Source: Bacteroides sp. (GTDB lineage Bacteria; Bacteroidota; Bacteroidia; Bacteroidales; Bacteroidaceae). From it: a stretch of 64,000 nt of DNA. The notes below the pieces were generated by a model that saw only the letters and a list, made by a program, of their open reading frames with translations, did not search any database and had not been told where the DNA came from. Made by a program: the position numbers and the translations under genes. The stretch is taken from contig JALCME010000015.1 in NCBI GenBank assembly GCA_022648295.1, positions 56,932 to 120,931 on the forward strand. The letters are read 5' to 3'. Of the stretch, positions 46,459 through 56,012 are shown in pieces; positions within the stretch are counted from its first letter, which is position 1; the number at the start of each line of letters is the position of its first letter.

Positions 46459-47016
46459 TTATTGTTTAATACTATCAGAATCATTGTATAAATCTTCAAT
46501 CAATTCCTCCTTAGCCATTGATAATTTGCCATTCGGAGTAACTGTTATGGAAAGAGGAATATAAAGATCTGTTTGAGGATAGCAAATACTTGCAGTATAC
46601 TGAATACCTTGAGAAGTTGTTTTATCATAAACCAGACTTTCAAGAATGGCATTATCCAAAAAATCACCATCCACTAACGCCGAGAAATTATCCTTTGTAA
46701 AGACCTTATCAAGTATGACTTTACCTTCACAAGTCAGCTTTAATGAGATGTGATTGTCTACAAATTGAGTACCTTGATCATTTACCACAATAGATAATTT
46801 TTCATCAGGTTCACGCAATACAGCCGAACGATATTGCCTGCCTTTATAATTAATTATTATTTTAGTGTCGGAAACAGGCATGTGCTGCATAGAATTGGCA
46901 GATATACTATCTTCAGTTAAAACACGAATATCATCCGTTTGATTTTTTTTCTGAGATGAACAAGCAATCAGACATTCTAATGCCATACACGCCAAAAAGT
47001 AAAGCAGACTTTTCAT
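46459..47016 (-). CDS. Hypothetical lipoprotein, possibly DUF4738
   Basis: 185 residues with a lipoprotein signal (CLIACSSQ, Cys about 19). The rest is a beta-rich domain without recognised motifs; layout and size resemble the DUF4738 lipoproteins of Bacteroidota, but this is from general resemblance. It converges with recA and appears monocistronic. Confidence 0.7.
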   Translation of the reverse strand: MKSLLYFLACMALECLIACSSQKKNQTDDIRVLTEDSISANSMQHMPVSDTKIIINYKGRQYRSAVLREPDEKLSIVVNDQGTQFVDNHISLKLTCEGKVILDKVFTKDNFSALVDGDFLDNAILESLVYDKTTSQGIQYTASICYPQTDLYIPLSITVTPNGKLSMAKEELIEDLYNDSDSIKQ

Positions 47017-47415
47017 CGTATAATAAATTTCATTTTATAACTAGGAACAAAGAAACGAAAAGGGATGGAAAAATACAAGAAAAGAGCAAAAATAAATCAA
47101 AAAGACAGACTGCCAACATCATACTAAAAAAAGGCAAAGCCCTAAGAAAGCCTCAAGGCTCTGCCCTCAACAAACAAACAATAAAAAGTGATTCACATCA
47201 CCAATAGTATAATTAAAAACATAGTAAATATCATTCTAGATCAATTTAGCAACAAATATACAAATAAAGCATCAATTCCACCTTAAAAAAAGAAGATTAC
47301 TTATTTAAAATACGATTTTGGCACAATTGTCTGCGACTGATTATTGTATTTACCACTACAATGCTTAATAGATCCCAAATTACCATTCCAAAAATAACTC
47401 ATAATTAATATACAT

Positions 47416-47460
47416 AAAAGAGCCATATCAAACTCTACTTGCAAGTAAATGATATAGCTC
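47416..47460 (-). terminator. Terminator, minus strand
   Basis: An 11-bp stem with one mismatch (GAGCCATATCA at 47420-47430 with TGATATAGCTC at 47450-47460) is followed on the minus strand by TTTT. It is about 120 bp past the DUF4890-like gene, the nearest upstream gene on that strand. The rest of 47017-47579 holds a second GC-rich hairpin region (about 47130-47165) but no gene I can support. Confidence 0.55.
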
Positions 47461-47579
47461 CTCCCTTCCTTAATGATAAGGGTAGTCATGTTTCAGATTA
47501 AAAGTGATCTTTCTCTAAAATTGAATAGACACACCCATTCTCAGAAAATATAAAAGAGTTCAATAATGATAACACCCAA

Positions 47580-48116
47580 TTAGCGATGTGCATTTATACC
47601 TCTAAGGCGTCTTTCGCTGGAATAAGTATCATATTGCTCCTTAGTCATAATCTTTTGCAGCTCAACCTGATATGCCTCACGAGCAGACTTCACTTCTTCA
47701 CGCTTCTTTTCCATTTTGTCTTTCCATGCTACACGTTCTGCTTTAGTCAAATGTTTAGGCCTATCTCTCCACTCAGCCATATCCCGATGCTTCGTATGTG
47801 CTCTGTATTTTCTACCGCATTCACAGCAACATTTTTTATGGTGCTTCTTCATCTCAGGTCGCATTCCATGATGCCGATAAAACGGCATATCCCCTATTTT
47901 CTCTACAAAAGCTAGATTAGCTTCTTTTAATTCTTTTTGTTGCTTCTCATTTAAAGCATATTTTTTACTCATATGCTCAGTCATGCGCTCTGCCCTCTGC
48001 TCAGCCCGTACTTTCGGGTCAACTTTTCGCACCCCTTTCGGCGATTCTTGAGCCATTATCATGCCACCTGCAAAAAGGGCGACTATAAATACAATAAATA
48101 TTCGTTTCATTTTCAT
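47580..48116 (-). CDS. Secreted Lys/Arg/His-rich protein (DUF4890-like)
   Basis: 178 residues with a signal peptide ending MIMAQ. The mature part is strongly charged and helical, with repeated EQRAERMTEHMSKKYALNEKQQKELKEAN-type sequence, similar to Spy/CpxP-like and DUF4890 proteins. A central histidine/cysteine segment (KKHHKKCCCECGRK) could bind metal. Periplasmic chaperone or metal-buffering roles are guesses. Confidence 0.72.
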   Translation of the reverse strand: MKMKRIFIVFIVALFAGGMIMAQESPKGVRKVDPKVRAEQRAERMTEHMSKKYALNEKQQKELKEANLAFVEKIGDMPFYRHHGMRPEMKKHHKKCCCECGRKYRAHTKHRDMAEWRDRPKHLTKAERVAWKDKMEKKREEVKSAREAYQVELQKIMTKEQYDTYSSERRLRGINAHR

Positions 48117-48345
48117 TCTTTTAAATTAATACTATCCAGATCTTGAATATACCTATCATGTTGCAACAGGTATATGACATGCAAAAAGGACAGAGGTTTA
48201 ATGCATATTCTCTTTTTAACAAAAAAGAATAAATGCTCCAATCTCATTTTATTCTCAAAGTGTTTGAGAGAGACAAAAAAACATTTATATTTTTTATATC
48301 TTTGTAAAGCTTAATATTTTATACTTAAAACGAGATAATAATACT

Positions 48346-48765
48346 ATGAAACGTCTACGACTTTTTATTCTGATAATATGTTTAATCCTATTCCGGTCAA
48401 ATGCACAGTACATCGCAACTAATAATATACCATGCCTACAACAGCTGCCAGTAAATGCCATTCATCGCATATTTCAGGATAAAGAAGGGTATATGTGGGT
48501 CAGTACATGGGGAAATTTATGGGTCTCCGCTTTTGACCAACCTAGTTTTATTGTCCATTTTATAAAAGATACGCCTAAAGAATACCCCTTACCTACTCTC
48601 AGGAGAAAAGTTAATTGCAATCCAGCTATTATGTCATTGGCGGATAGTGGAGATGGCATCATGTGGCTCTCACAAGAGCGAACAGGAGTCTGCCTTTATG
48701 ATATCAAAAATACCAGTTTAAAAACAAGAGGTAGTCTAACAACAAAACCAAATAACAAAAAATGA
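48346..48765 (+). pseudogene. Truncated hybrid-sensor fragment (reg_prop N-terminus only)
   Basis: 139 codons: a signal peptide (SNAQ) and two regulator-propeller repeats (AIHRIFQDKEGYMWVSTWGN and GDGIMWLSQERTGVCLYD), which is how Bacteroides hybrid two-component sensors begin. The remaining ~1200 residues are absent; after LKTRG the frame ends in a few Lys/Asn codons. A -7 box TATCTTTG (48297-48304) survives upstream. The stop overlaps the GH31 ATG by 4 bp, so the deletion fused the old promoter to GH31. Confidence 0.72.
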
Positions 48766-51101
48766 AAGCTTGTACATTCATAGGGATATTGCTATTTATA
48801 AGTTTAACTCTACAAGGACAAACTTATAAAAAAACACCACAAGGAGTCATATTGACAACACAAAATATGAAGGTGGAGATCAAGTTTTATACTAATTCTA
48901 TTGTGCGAATTAGTAAAATCCCCATTGGAGATCCAGATATCAAACAAAGCCAAATCATCCAAAAAGAGGCTGAATCAACTCATGTTGACTATGAAATAGG
49001 TTCTAATAACCTAAGGATAAAATCTTTGTTACTTTCGGTTAAAGTAAATATATTTACAGGCGGAATAGTTTTTTGTACTAACACAGGGGAGCAACTGATA
49101 AAAGACAAAGATTACGGTACCACATTCAGTTCTATTAATGGTTCAGAAATACCATCATACCATATTCGCAGCTCCTTCTTACTAGACAAGAATGAACCTA
49201 TTTATGGCATCGGGCAAGTGATGGATGGTAAATTAAACCGAAGAAACTCTACCTACCATCTTCAAAATGAAAATATGTCCACATATTCGCCCTACTTCAT
49301 CTCACCAACCAAAGGATACGCCATTTACTGGGACAATTATTCTATATCCGATTTTACAGACACTCCGCAAGGATTAGCTTTAACAAGCTTGGGCTCCTAT
49401 TTAGATTATTATTTTATCTATGGAGAAACAGCTGACGGAATAATAGCCAAAGTACGGAGTCTAACAGGAAAAGCTCCAATGCTTCCCCTATGGACTTATG
49501 GATTCCTTCAAAGCAAAGAACGTTACCACACCCAGAAAGAGAGCTTGGAAGTTTTGCAAAAATATAGAAAACTTAAAATTCCAATAGATTGTATTATTCA
49601 GGATTGGAGATACTGGCCCCAGTATAACAAAACCGATAGCGCATGGAACTCTCAACGTTTTGATTCCATACGTTTTCCAAATCCCCCCAAATGGGCTAAC
49701 GAGATTCATAAGCTTCACGCAAAGCTTATGATTGTAACATGGCCCGGATTCGGGCCGAAAACCGAACAATATGAAGAATTGAAAGCTCAAAACATGATGT
49801 TAAATTTTGAAACATGGCCTCCTCAAGGAGGCGCACGTCCTTACGATGTATATAATCCTAAAGCTTTGGATATTTACTGGAAATATCTAAGAACAAGGAT
49901 TTTTGATTACATTCATAATGACGGTTGGTGGCTGGATTCTACAGAGCCAGATCATATTAACCGCAGAGAAAAAGACTATGAGGCTCACACCTATCTAGGT
50001 TCTTACCGAAATGTCAAGAATATATACTCCTTAAAACATAATAGTGGCATCTTCAATCATCAAAAAGCAGAAACACTAAATAAACGAGTCGTAATTCTCA
50101 CCCGCTCGGGATTTATCGGCCAACAGCGATATGGTTCCAATACTTGGAGTGGTGACGTATCATCCACATGGGATATGCTCCAAAAGCAAATTCCTGCGGC
50201 TTTAAACTATACGCTAATGGGCATTCCTAACTGGAACAGCGATATTGGAGGCTTTTTTGCAGGACAATGGAACAGTGGAGGAGGAGCAAAAAATCCAAAC
50301 TATCAAGAACTTTATGTTCGATGGATGCAATTCGGAACTTTTTGTCCCATGATGCGTTCGCACGGAACAGATATTCCAAGGGAAATATGGAATTTTGGAG
50401 AACCGGGGGAATGGTGCTTTGATGCTCAGAAAAAAATGATTAAGTTCCGTTATCGAATGCTACCATACATTTACAGTACCTCATGGGATGTTTCTCACAA
50501 CAATGGAACATTTATGCGAGCGTTAATAATGGATTTCCCTAAAGATAAAAGAGTCTACGATTTAGGCAGCGAATATATGTTCGGACGTTCTCTATTAGTC
50601 ATTCCGATCACAAAACCAAAAGTTCACACATGGCCAGTGTACTTGCCACAAGGAAACAAATGGTGGGACTTTTGGACAAATACTCTAATGGAGGGGGGAC
50701 AAGAAATAGAAAGAGCAACATCCAAAGAAACTATCCCTTTATATGTCAAAGCAGGGAGCATTCTACCTTTCGGACCGGATGTACAATACTCTACTGAAAA
50801 GAAGTGGAATAATTTAGAAATAAGAATCTATCCGGGAGAGAATGGTTCTTTTACCCTATACGAAGATGAAAACGACAATTATAATTATGAAAAGGGCATT
50901 TACTCTACCATCAACTTTTCATGGAATGAAACTGATCAATCGCTTACTATAGAAAAACGTAAGGGAGAATTTCCTGGCATATTAAAAACCAGATTGTTCA
51001 ACATTATAAAAGTAAACGCTAAATCAGAAGAGGCTGACAAACCAATGAGTGGTGGGAAAAAAGTCCGCTATAAAGGCAAAAAGATAAAAATTAGTTTTTA
51101 A
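48762..51101 (+). CDS. GH31 alpha-glycosidase (alpha-xylosidase/alpha-glucosidase type)
   Basis: 779 residues with a signal peptide (LTLQGQ), an N-terminal beta-sandwich, the (beta/alpha)8 catalytic domain and C-terminal sheets. The nucleophile is Asp392 in WWLDSTEPDH, the acid/base is in SGDVSSTWDML. The DSTEP form of the nucleophile motif is nearer to alpha-xylosidase-like GH31 members than to classical alpha-glucosidases (WIDMNE), but the substrate is not certain. Neighbouring relics of a sensor and GH127 indicate a former plant-polysaccharide locus. The enzyme itself looks intact. Confidence 0.9.
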   Translation: MKACTFIGILLFISLTLQGQTYKKTPQGVILTTQNMKVEIKFYTNSIVRISKIPIGDPDIKQSQIIQKEAESTHVDYEIGSNNLRIKSLLLSVKVNIFTGGIVFCTNTGEQLIKDKDYGTTFSSINGSEIPSYHIRSSFLLDKNEPIYGIGQVMDGKLNRRNSTYHLQNENMSTYSPYFISPTKGYAIYWDNYSISDFTDTPQGLALTSLGSYLDYYFIYGETADGIIAKVRSLTGKAPMLPLWTYGFLQSKERYHTQKESLEVLQKYRKLKIPIDCIIQDWRYWPQYNKTDSAWNSQRFDSIRFPNPPKWANEIHKLHAKLMIVTWPGFGPKTEQYEELKAQNMMLNFETWPPQGGARPYDVYNPKALDIYWKYLRTRIFDYIHNDGWWLDSTEPDHINRREKDYEAHTYLGSYRNVKNIYSLKHNSGIFNHQKAETLNKRVVILTRSGFIGQQRYGSNTWSGDVSSTWDMLQKQIPAALNYTLMGIPNWNSDIGGFFAGQWNSGGGAKNPNYQELYVRWMQFGTFCPMMRSHGTDIPREIWNFGEPGEWCFDAQKKMIKFRYRMLPYIYSTSWDVSHNNGTFMRALIMDFPKDKRVYDLGSEYMFGRSLLVIPITKPKVHTWPVYLPQGNKWWDFWTNTLMEGGQEIERATSKETIPLYVKAGSILPFGPDVQYSTEKKWNNLEIRIYPGENGSFTLYEDENDNYNYEKGIYSTINFSWNETDQSLTIEKRKGEFPGILKTRLFNIIKVNAKSEEADKPMSGGKKVRYKGKKIKISF

Positions 51102-51145
51102 ATAAAAGGTTTATATATTAAATCCATTAACTACAATCGTAGAAT

Positions 51146-51797
51146 ATGAATATTAAAAACACGCTATGCCGCGCTGTAATAGTATTGGTATGTTTAAACT
51201 TTCTCATTTCAGGCGAAGCACAACTACCTATTAAAGTAAATAACTTTCCCATTTCGGAAGTACGCCTTACTACCGGACCGTTTAAGCATGCCGAAGATAT
51301 GGACATTTGTTACTTATTAGGATTGGGCACATTGGCAATCATTATCTTTCAGCACTGTCCTATATGTATGCTACAACCGAAAATTCTAGAATCAAGGAAC
51401 GGCTTGACTATATGCTAAAAGAATTAAAGCGTTGTCAAGATGCTGCAGGAGATGGCTATTTATGGGAGTACCAGATGGAAGAAAGATAAGCTCAAGTTTC
51501 AGCCTAAACGCGCATTGGGTTCCGCTCTATAACATTCATAAGCTCTATGCGGAACTACGGGATGCATATTTGGAAGGGAATCAATCATGGAATAAAGCCA
51601 CGTTTTTTCTGGACAGCCGTAGTAAAAATCGCAGTATCTCAATTGGAGGCAATAGCGTACGTGAGCATTTTCATCCAACCAATGATTTTAGTAGCATGTT
51701 CCACAGCGAGCAAGAAAATGAATAACTCTAGAAAAACATTTATTAAAGAAAACTTGCATGGGCAGTCTCCGCTTATGCAGCTTTTGAACGCCTACTA
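51146..51797 (+). pseudogene. GH127 (DUF1680) glycosidase relic
   Basis: Pieces of one GH127-type gene lie in different frames: a signal peptide and FPISEVRLTTGPFKHAEDMDICYLL (51146 on), then NHYLSALSYMYATTENSRIKERLDYMLKELKRCQDAAGDGYL (51310 on), then FSLNAHWVPLYNIHKLYAELRDAYLEGN in a third frame. About 100 codons are missing between the first two, and the catalytic C-terminal half is gone. GH127 enzymes are beta-L-arabinofuranosidases. Clearly nonfunctional. Confidence 0.8.
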
Positions 51798-51843
51798 GAA
51801 ATAGAGCTCTACCATAATAATATGCTTCAGTAATACTAGCCTA

Positions 51844-52530
51844 TTATAACGCTTTCCAAAATTTACGAAAATCATCGTACCTGCCAAAGCAAACCAATTG
51901 GTCATCAACTTTTATAGGTTCATCTTCTGATAGTTCATTAGCTATATCGTGTTCTGTAAAAGAAACCCCTGCAAAATTCTTTAATACAGATGATCGCTTT
52001 AAGGCTAGTAACTTTAGGCCAAATAGCTTATCCAGATTCAGCTCATTGACATTATAACCGACCAATTTTGCAGGGACAGTAAACTTAATAACATAATAAT
52101 CTTTATCAACCTTAAATGTCTCCATGTTGGCGCCAAACTCCATCAAATGTACCAAGTCACGAGCAGCATCCTCTTCCGGCGTAAGAATTCGTTCCAGTTC
52201 GAAAGCCTGGAGAACAGCTTTATGTACGGAATCAATGGCACGGGCATAAATATGCTCCACTTTCTTTTGCTTCAACATAGCAACGACACGAACCGACGCA
52301 CCAAAATTTTCACCAATGGCTACCACCACCACGTCCACCGTATTCAAAGGAAGAGCATCAAGTGCCTGTTCATCAGTGGCATCCAATATAAAAGCGGTGG
52401 CTATTTTATCCTTCACACTATCTACACGTGCAGCAGTGATATCTGCACCAATCACTTCGTGTCCCAATGCCGAAAGTTCCTCGGCAAGCACATGTCCGTA
52501 ATTCCCCAAACCGATAATAATGTATTTCAT
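51844..52530 (-). CDS. Potassium uptake regulatory subunit (TrkA/KtrA)
   Basis: 228 residues: an RCK-N Rossmann domain with GLGNYGHVLAEEL and the acidic ribose-binding GADITAARVD, then an RCK-C domain (about 140-228). It forms a cytoplasmic nucleotide-binding ring that gates the TrkH-type channel encoded 7 bp upstream. Size (one RCK-N/RCK-C pair) fits KtrA more than the double-length TrkA. Confidence 0.93.
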   Translation of the reverse strand: MKYIIIGLGNYGHVLAEELSALGHEVIGADITAARVDSVKDKIATAFILDATDEQALDALPLNTVDVVVVAIGENFGASVRVVAMLKQKKVEHIYARAIDSVHKAVLQAFELERILTPEEDAARDLVHLMEFGANMETFKVDKDYYVIKFTVPAKLVGYNVNELNLDKLFGLKLLALKRSSVLKNFAGVSFTEHDIANELSEDEPIKVDDQLVCFGRYDDFRKFWKAL

Positions 52531-52537
52531 AATTTTA

Positions 52538-54367
52538 TTAGTTTATCATAATCTGACCACTCGGATAATGGTATTTTGTATGTTTTTTCTGCTTGATAAT
52601 GCCCAGTAGCAAGGTAATTAAACCAACGCGCCCGATAAACATTAACAATATAATAAGCAATTTACTATTCTCACATAAATAGGGAGTAACATTCAAACTA
52701 GCCCCGACTGTGCTTAATGCTGACACACTCTCAAATACAATGGAAAGGAATGAGACATTGGGCTCCCATACCGTTAACAAAAAAATGGAAATAAATAGCA
52801 CACTCAGGGACATCACCACTGTTGCATTGGCACGCCGAATAGAATCATGAGACAATTCCCGCCCCAGTACTTCCACACGTTCAGTACCGCGTATAACAGC
52901 AACCAAGTTCATTACGACAACAGCAAAAGTATTCACTTTAATACCACCGGCAGTTGATTGGGCAGCACCACCAACCCACATCAAAAAAATATAAATCAAA
53001 ATGGATTGTACACTTAGTGTCGTCAAATTTATGCTATTAAATCCGGCGGTACGGGGACAAACAGCTGTAAAAAAAGCATGCACCCATTTATCAACCACAG
53101 GCATGCCCGCTAATGCTCCGTTCCATTCAAATAATAAAATAAGCAAGGTACCTCCAAGCAGTAATATGAAAGTCATAATAAGTACAATCCGCGTGTTCAG
53201 ATTATAAAGATGATAAAAAGGCTTTCGCTCCCATTTCCATGAACGGAGAGAATGCCACCATCGATGTAAGTTATAAAGCAAGATTTCTTTAAAATTCACC
53301 AAAATAGGAAAACCAATACCTCCCAAAATAATTAATAAAGACATATAAAGATAGAACGGATTATGTCCCGTCATCACAGACTGATTTCCCAAATTACCCG
53401 GCAAAGTGGAAAAACCTGCATTACAAAAAGCCGAAATAGAATGGAAAGCTGAAAAAGCCAGTTCTTCTTCCGTCGTCATTCCCATTGTACCATGAATATC
53501 ACTCCAAATAACAAGCATACCGATACTCTCTATTGCCAATGTAAACCCCAAAATGTAAAGCAAAGTAGAGAGTAAAGAATTTAAGGAATCGGAACTCACC
53601 ATATCACGCACCACCAATTGATTATACAGGGAAGTGTTTCCCATAAAGAACATGGCGAAAAAGCTGGTCAAAGTCATCACTCCCAGACCTCCAATCTGAA
53701 TCAATAAAATAATAACCGCAAATCCTGCAGTGGTAAATGTAGAAGATACATCCACAGAAGTCAAGCCTGTGACGCATACCGAACTGGTTGAGATAAACAG
53801 AGAATCTATCCATGAAATGCCATGCAAAGTACATCGTGGAAGCATCAACAACCCAGTACCTATAAGAATTATGATAAAGAAACTAGCCGCAAGAATTAAA
53901 GATGGGTTCGTACGCCGTCCCAATAAGCGCACCAATCCATTAGATAAGTGCAGGAAAGAAAGAAACAGCAAAAGAACGGTATGAAAAGGATACCCATTCA
54001 ACAAGTCCCAAAGATGCTGAATACTACCTTCTACCTCAGGGCGATGAAATATTACAGGTATAAGGGTAAGGTATAACAAAACGGACAAAAGCCATGTCAA
54101 TTTATTAAATGTCCGTTTCGTATTGGTATAATCGAGCAAAATACGCAAGGAAACATCCAACAAGAAAATTCGCCAAACCCACCTGTAAAGGTGGTGTAAA
54201 CGATACATTTCATTTGCCGAGATAGTAAAGCCATGTTCGTAGATCAATCCAGCTATTAATAAAATGGAAAATAGGTAGGTCGCATAAGTCAATATTCCCA
54301 AAAGGACACGTTTATACGAGCTAATCCATTTATTACGATATAACAGAAACTTAGGATCTATTTTCAT
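52538..54367 (-). CDS. Potassium uptake transporter (TrkH/KtrB)
   Basis: About 609 residues from the ATG at 54367 (MKIDPKFLLY); a TTG start 60 bp upstream would add a hydrophobic stretch and is less likely. It shows four pore motifs of the Trk/Ktr type, including STSSVCVTGLTSVDVS, FHSISAFCNAGFST, and FTAVCPRTAGFNSI, ending with the fourth in SALSTVGASL. Inner membrane K+ (or Na+-coupled) uptake with the downstream KtrA-like protein. Confidence 0.94.
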   Translation of the reverse strand: MKIDPKFLLYRNKWISSYKRVLLGILTYATYLFSILLIAGLIYEHGFTISANEMYRLHHLYRWVWRIFLLDVSLRILLDYTNTKRTFNKLTWLLSVLLYLTLIPVIFHRPEVEGSIQHLWDLLNGYPFHTVLLLFLSFLHLSNGLVRLLGRRTNPSLILAASFFIIILIGTGLLMLPRCTLHGISWIDSLFISTSSVCVTGLTSVDVSSTFTTAGFAVIILLIQIGGLGVMTLTSFFAMFFMGNTSLYNQLVVRDMVSSDSLNSLLSTLLYILGFTLAIESIGMLVIWSDIHGTMGMTTEEELAFSAFHSISAFCNAGFSTLPGNLGNQSVMTGHNPFYLYMSLLIILGGIGFPILVNFKEILLYNLHRWWHSLRSWKWERKPFYHLYNLNTRIVLIMTFILLLGGTLLILLFEWNGALAGMPVVDKWVHAFFTAVCPRTAGFNSINLTTLSVQSILIYIFLMWVGGAAQSTAGGIKVNTFAVVVMNLVAVIRGTERVEVLGRELSHDSIRRANATVVMSLSVLFISIFLLTVWEPNVSFLSIVFESVSALSTVGASLNVTPYLCENSKLLIILLMFIGRVGLITLLLGIIKQKKHTKYHYPSGQIMIN

Positions 54368-54503
54368 GAAAAAGTACGTTAATGGTAGACAAACATAAAC
54401 AAAACAATATTCATAGGCAAAAAACAAGGTGAAAAATATATGATCTTAAAAAGATTGGCTATTTTTGAGCTCACAAATTATCTTATTAAAAAAATTAACC
54501 ACT

Positions 54504-55871
54504 ATGAACAACAAAACAAAAAGATTTATCCTTCCGGAAGACGAAATTCCACACTATTGGTACAATATACAGGCAGATATGGTAAACAAACCAATGCCTC
54601 CGCTTCACCCGGGAACAAAAAAGCCATTAAAGGCCGAAGATCTATATCCTATTTTTGCCGAGGAACTTTGCAAGCAGGAACTTAACCAAATAGACCCGTG
54701 GATTGAAATTCCCGAAGAAGTACGGGAGATGTACAAATATTATCGCAGTACTCCTTTAGTACGTGCCTACGGTTTGGAAAAGGCTTTGGGTACTCCTGCA
54801 CATATTTATTTCAAAAACGAAAGTGTCAGTCCGGTAGGTTCACATAAATTGAATTCCGCATTGGCTCAAGCATACTATTGTAAAAAAGAAGGGGTAAAGA
54901 ATGTAACAACGGAAACAGGCGCAGGACAGTGGGGAGCGGCTTTAGCATATGCTGCTAAAGTATTTGGATTGGAAGCCGCTGTTTATCAGGTTAAAATCAG
55001 TTATGAGCAGAAGCCTTACCGCCGCAGTATTATGCAAACTTTCGGTGCACAGGTTACCGCTTCACCTTCCATGTCCACCCGCGCAGGAAAAGACATTTTG
55101 ACCGCTCATCCCAACTATCAGGGATCATTGGGCACTGCTATCTCGGAAGCGATTGAACTGGCACAGACCACGCCCAACTGCAAATATACTCTCGGCTCGG
55201 TTCTTAGCCATGTCACTCTGCATCAAACAGTAATTGGACTGGAAGCTGAAAAACAAATGCAGATGGCTGGGGAATATCCCGATATGATCATAGCCTGCTT
55301 CGGGGGAGGGTCCAATTTCGGAGGAATTTCTTTTCCTTTTTTACGTCACAACATTCTAAATGGCAAAAAGACACGTTTTATAGCAGCAGAACCGGCATCA
55401 TGCCCCAAATTGACCCGGGGAAAATTCCAATATGATTTTGGTGATGAAGCTGGATACACCCCTCTATTACCCATGTTTACCTTAGGACACAATTTCGCTC
55501 CGGCAAATATCCATGCCGGAGGATTGCGCTATCACGGCGCTGGTGTCATTGTATCACAACTTCTAAAAGATAGACTGATGGAAGCCGTTGATATTCAGCA
55601 ACTCGAATCATTCGAAGCAGGTTGTCTCTTTGCACAATCTGAAGGTATCATTCCCGCACCGGAATCGTGTCATGCTATTGCCGCTACCATTCGGGAGGCA
55701 AACAAATGCAAAGAGAGTGGAGAAGAAAAAGTGATTTTATTCAACTTATCTGGTCACGGACTTATAGACATGACATCTTACGACCAGTATCTGGCCGGCG
55801 ATTTGGTAAATTATGCCTTAAGCGATCAAGATATTCAGAAAAACTTGGATGAGATAGGAAATCTGGCCTAA
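54504..55871 (+). CDS. TrpB2-type PLP enzyme (tryptophan synthase beta-like)
   Basis: 455 residues from the ATG at 54504 (MNNKTKRFILPEDEIPHYWYN); the upstream TTG reading adds 13 unlikely residues. It carries the PLP lysine in GSHKLNSALAQAY, the substrate segment ETGAGQWGAAL and the phosphate cup GGGSNFGG, the layout of the longer TrpB2 subfamily. It joins serine and indole to tryptophan; in genomes that also have TrpB1 it is thought to salvage indole. No trpA nearby. Confidence 0.93.
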   Translation: MNNKTKRFILPEDEIPHYWYNIQADMVNKPMPPLHPGTKKPLKAEDLYPIFAEELCKQELNQIDPWIEIPEEVREMYKYYRSTPLVRAYGLEKALGTPAHIYFKNESVSPVGSHKLNSALAQAYYCKKEGVKNVTTETGAGQWGAALAYAAKVFGLEAAVYQVKISYEQKPYRRSIMQTFGAQVTASPSMSTRAGKDILTAHPNYQGSLGTAISEAIELAQTTPNCKYTLGSVLSHVTLHQTVIGLEAEKQMQMAGEYPDMIIACFGGGSNFGGISFPFLRHNILNGKKTRFIAAEPASCPKLTRGKFQYDFGDEAGYTPLLPMFTLGHNFAPANIHAGGLRYHGAGVIVSQLLKDRLMEAVDIQQLESFEAGCLFAQSEGIIPAPESCHAIAATIREANKCKESGEEKVILFNLSGHGLIDMTSYDQYLAGDLVNYALSDQDIQKNLDEIGNLA

Positions 55872-55878
55872 AAAGTTC

Positions 55879-55966
55879 CTCTACGAGGAACATATGCTTG
55901 CTCTACGAGAAACGGGGCCTTCCTCTACGAGCAAAGGAGCGCTCCTCTACGAGGAACATTCCTTTG
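55879..55966. repeat. Four tandem units of exactly 22 bp (CTCTACGAG core)
   Basis: CTCTACGAG occurs at 55879, 55901, 55923 and 55945, each 22 bp apart. The first and fourth units also share GAACAT after the core, and the flanks give local palindromes such as GTTCCTCTACGAGGAAC. It lies 8 bp after the TrpB2 stop. Spacers of 13 bp are too short and too repetitive for CRISPR. Confidence 0.7.
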
Positions 55967-56012
55967 CACCGAGAGAGAGAAAACAATCTTATACCTAAAA
56001 AAATAAAAATAA

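Noticed and set aside
47301..47489. Minus-strand 62-codon open frame
   Set aside because: It overlaps a terminator-like hairpin, has no ribosome-binding context and no recognisable family.
55879..55966. Possible mini-CRISPR array
   Set aside because: Repeats are 9 bp with 13-bp spacers that themselves resemble each other; no cas gene is near.
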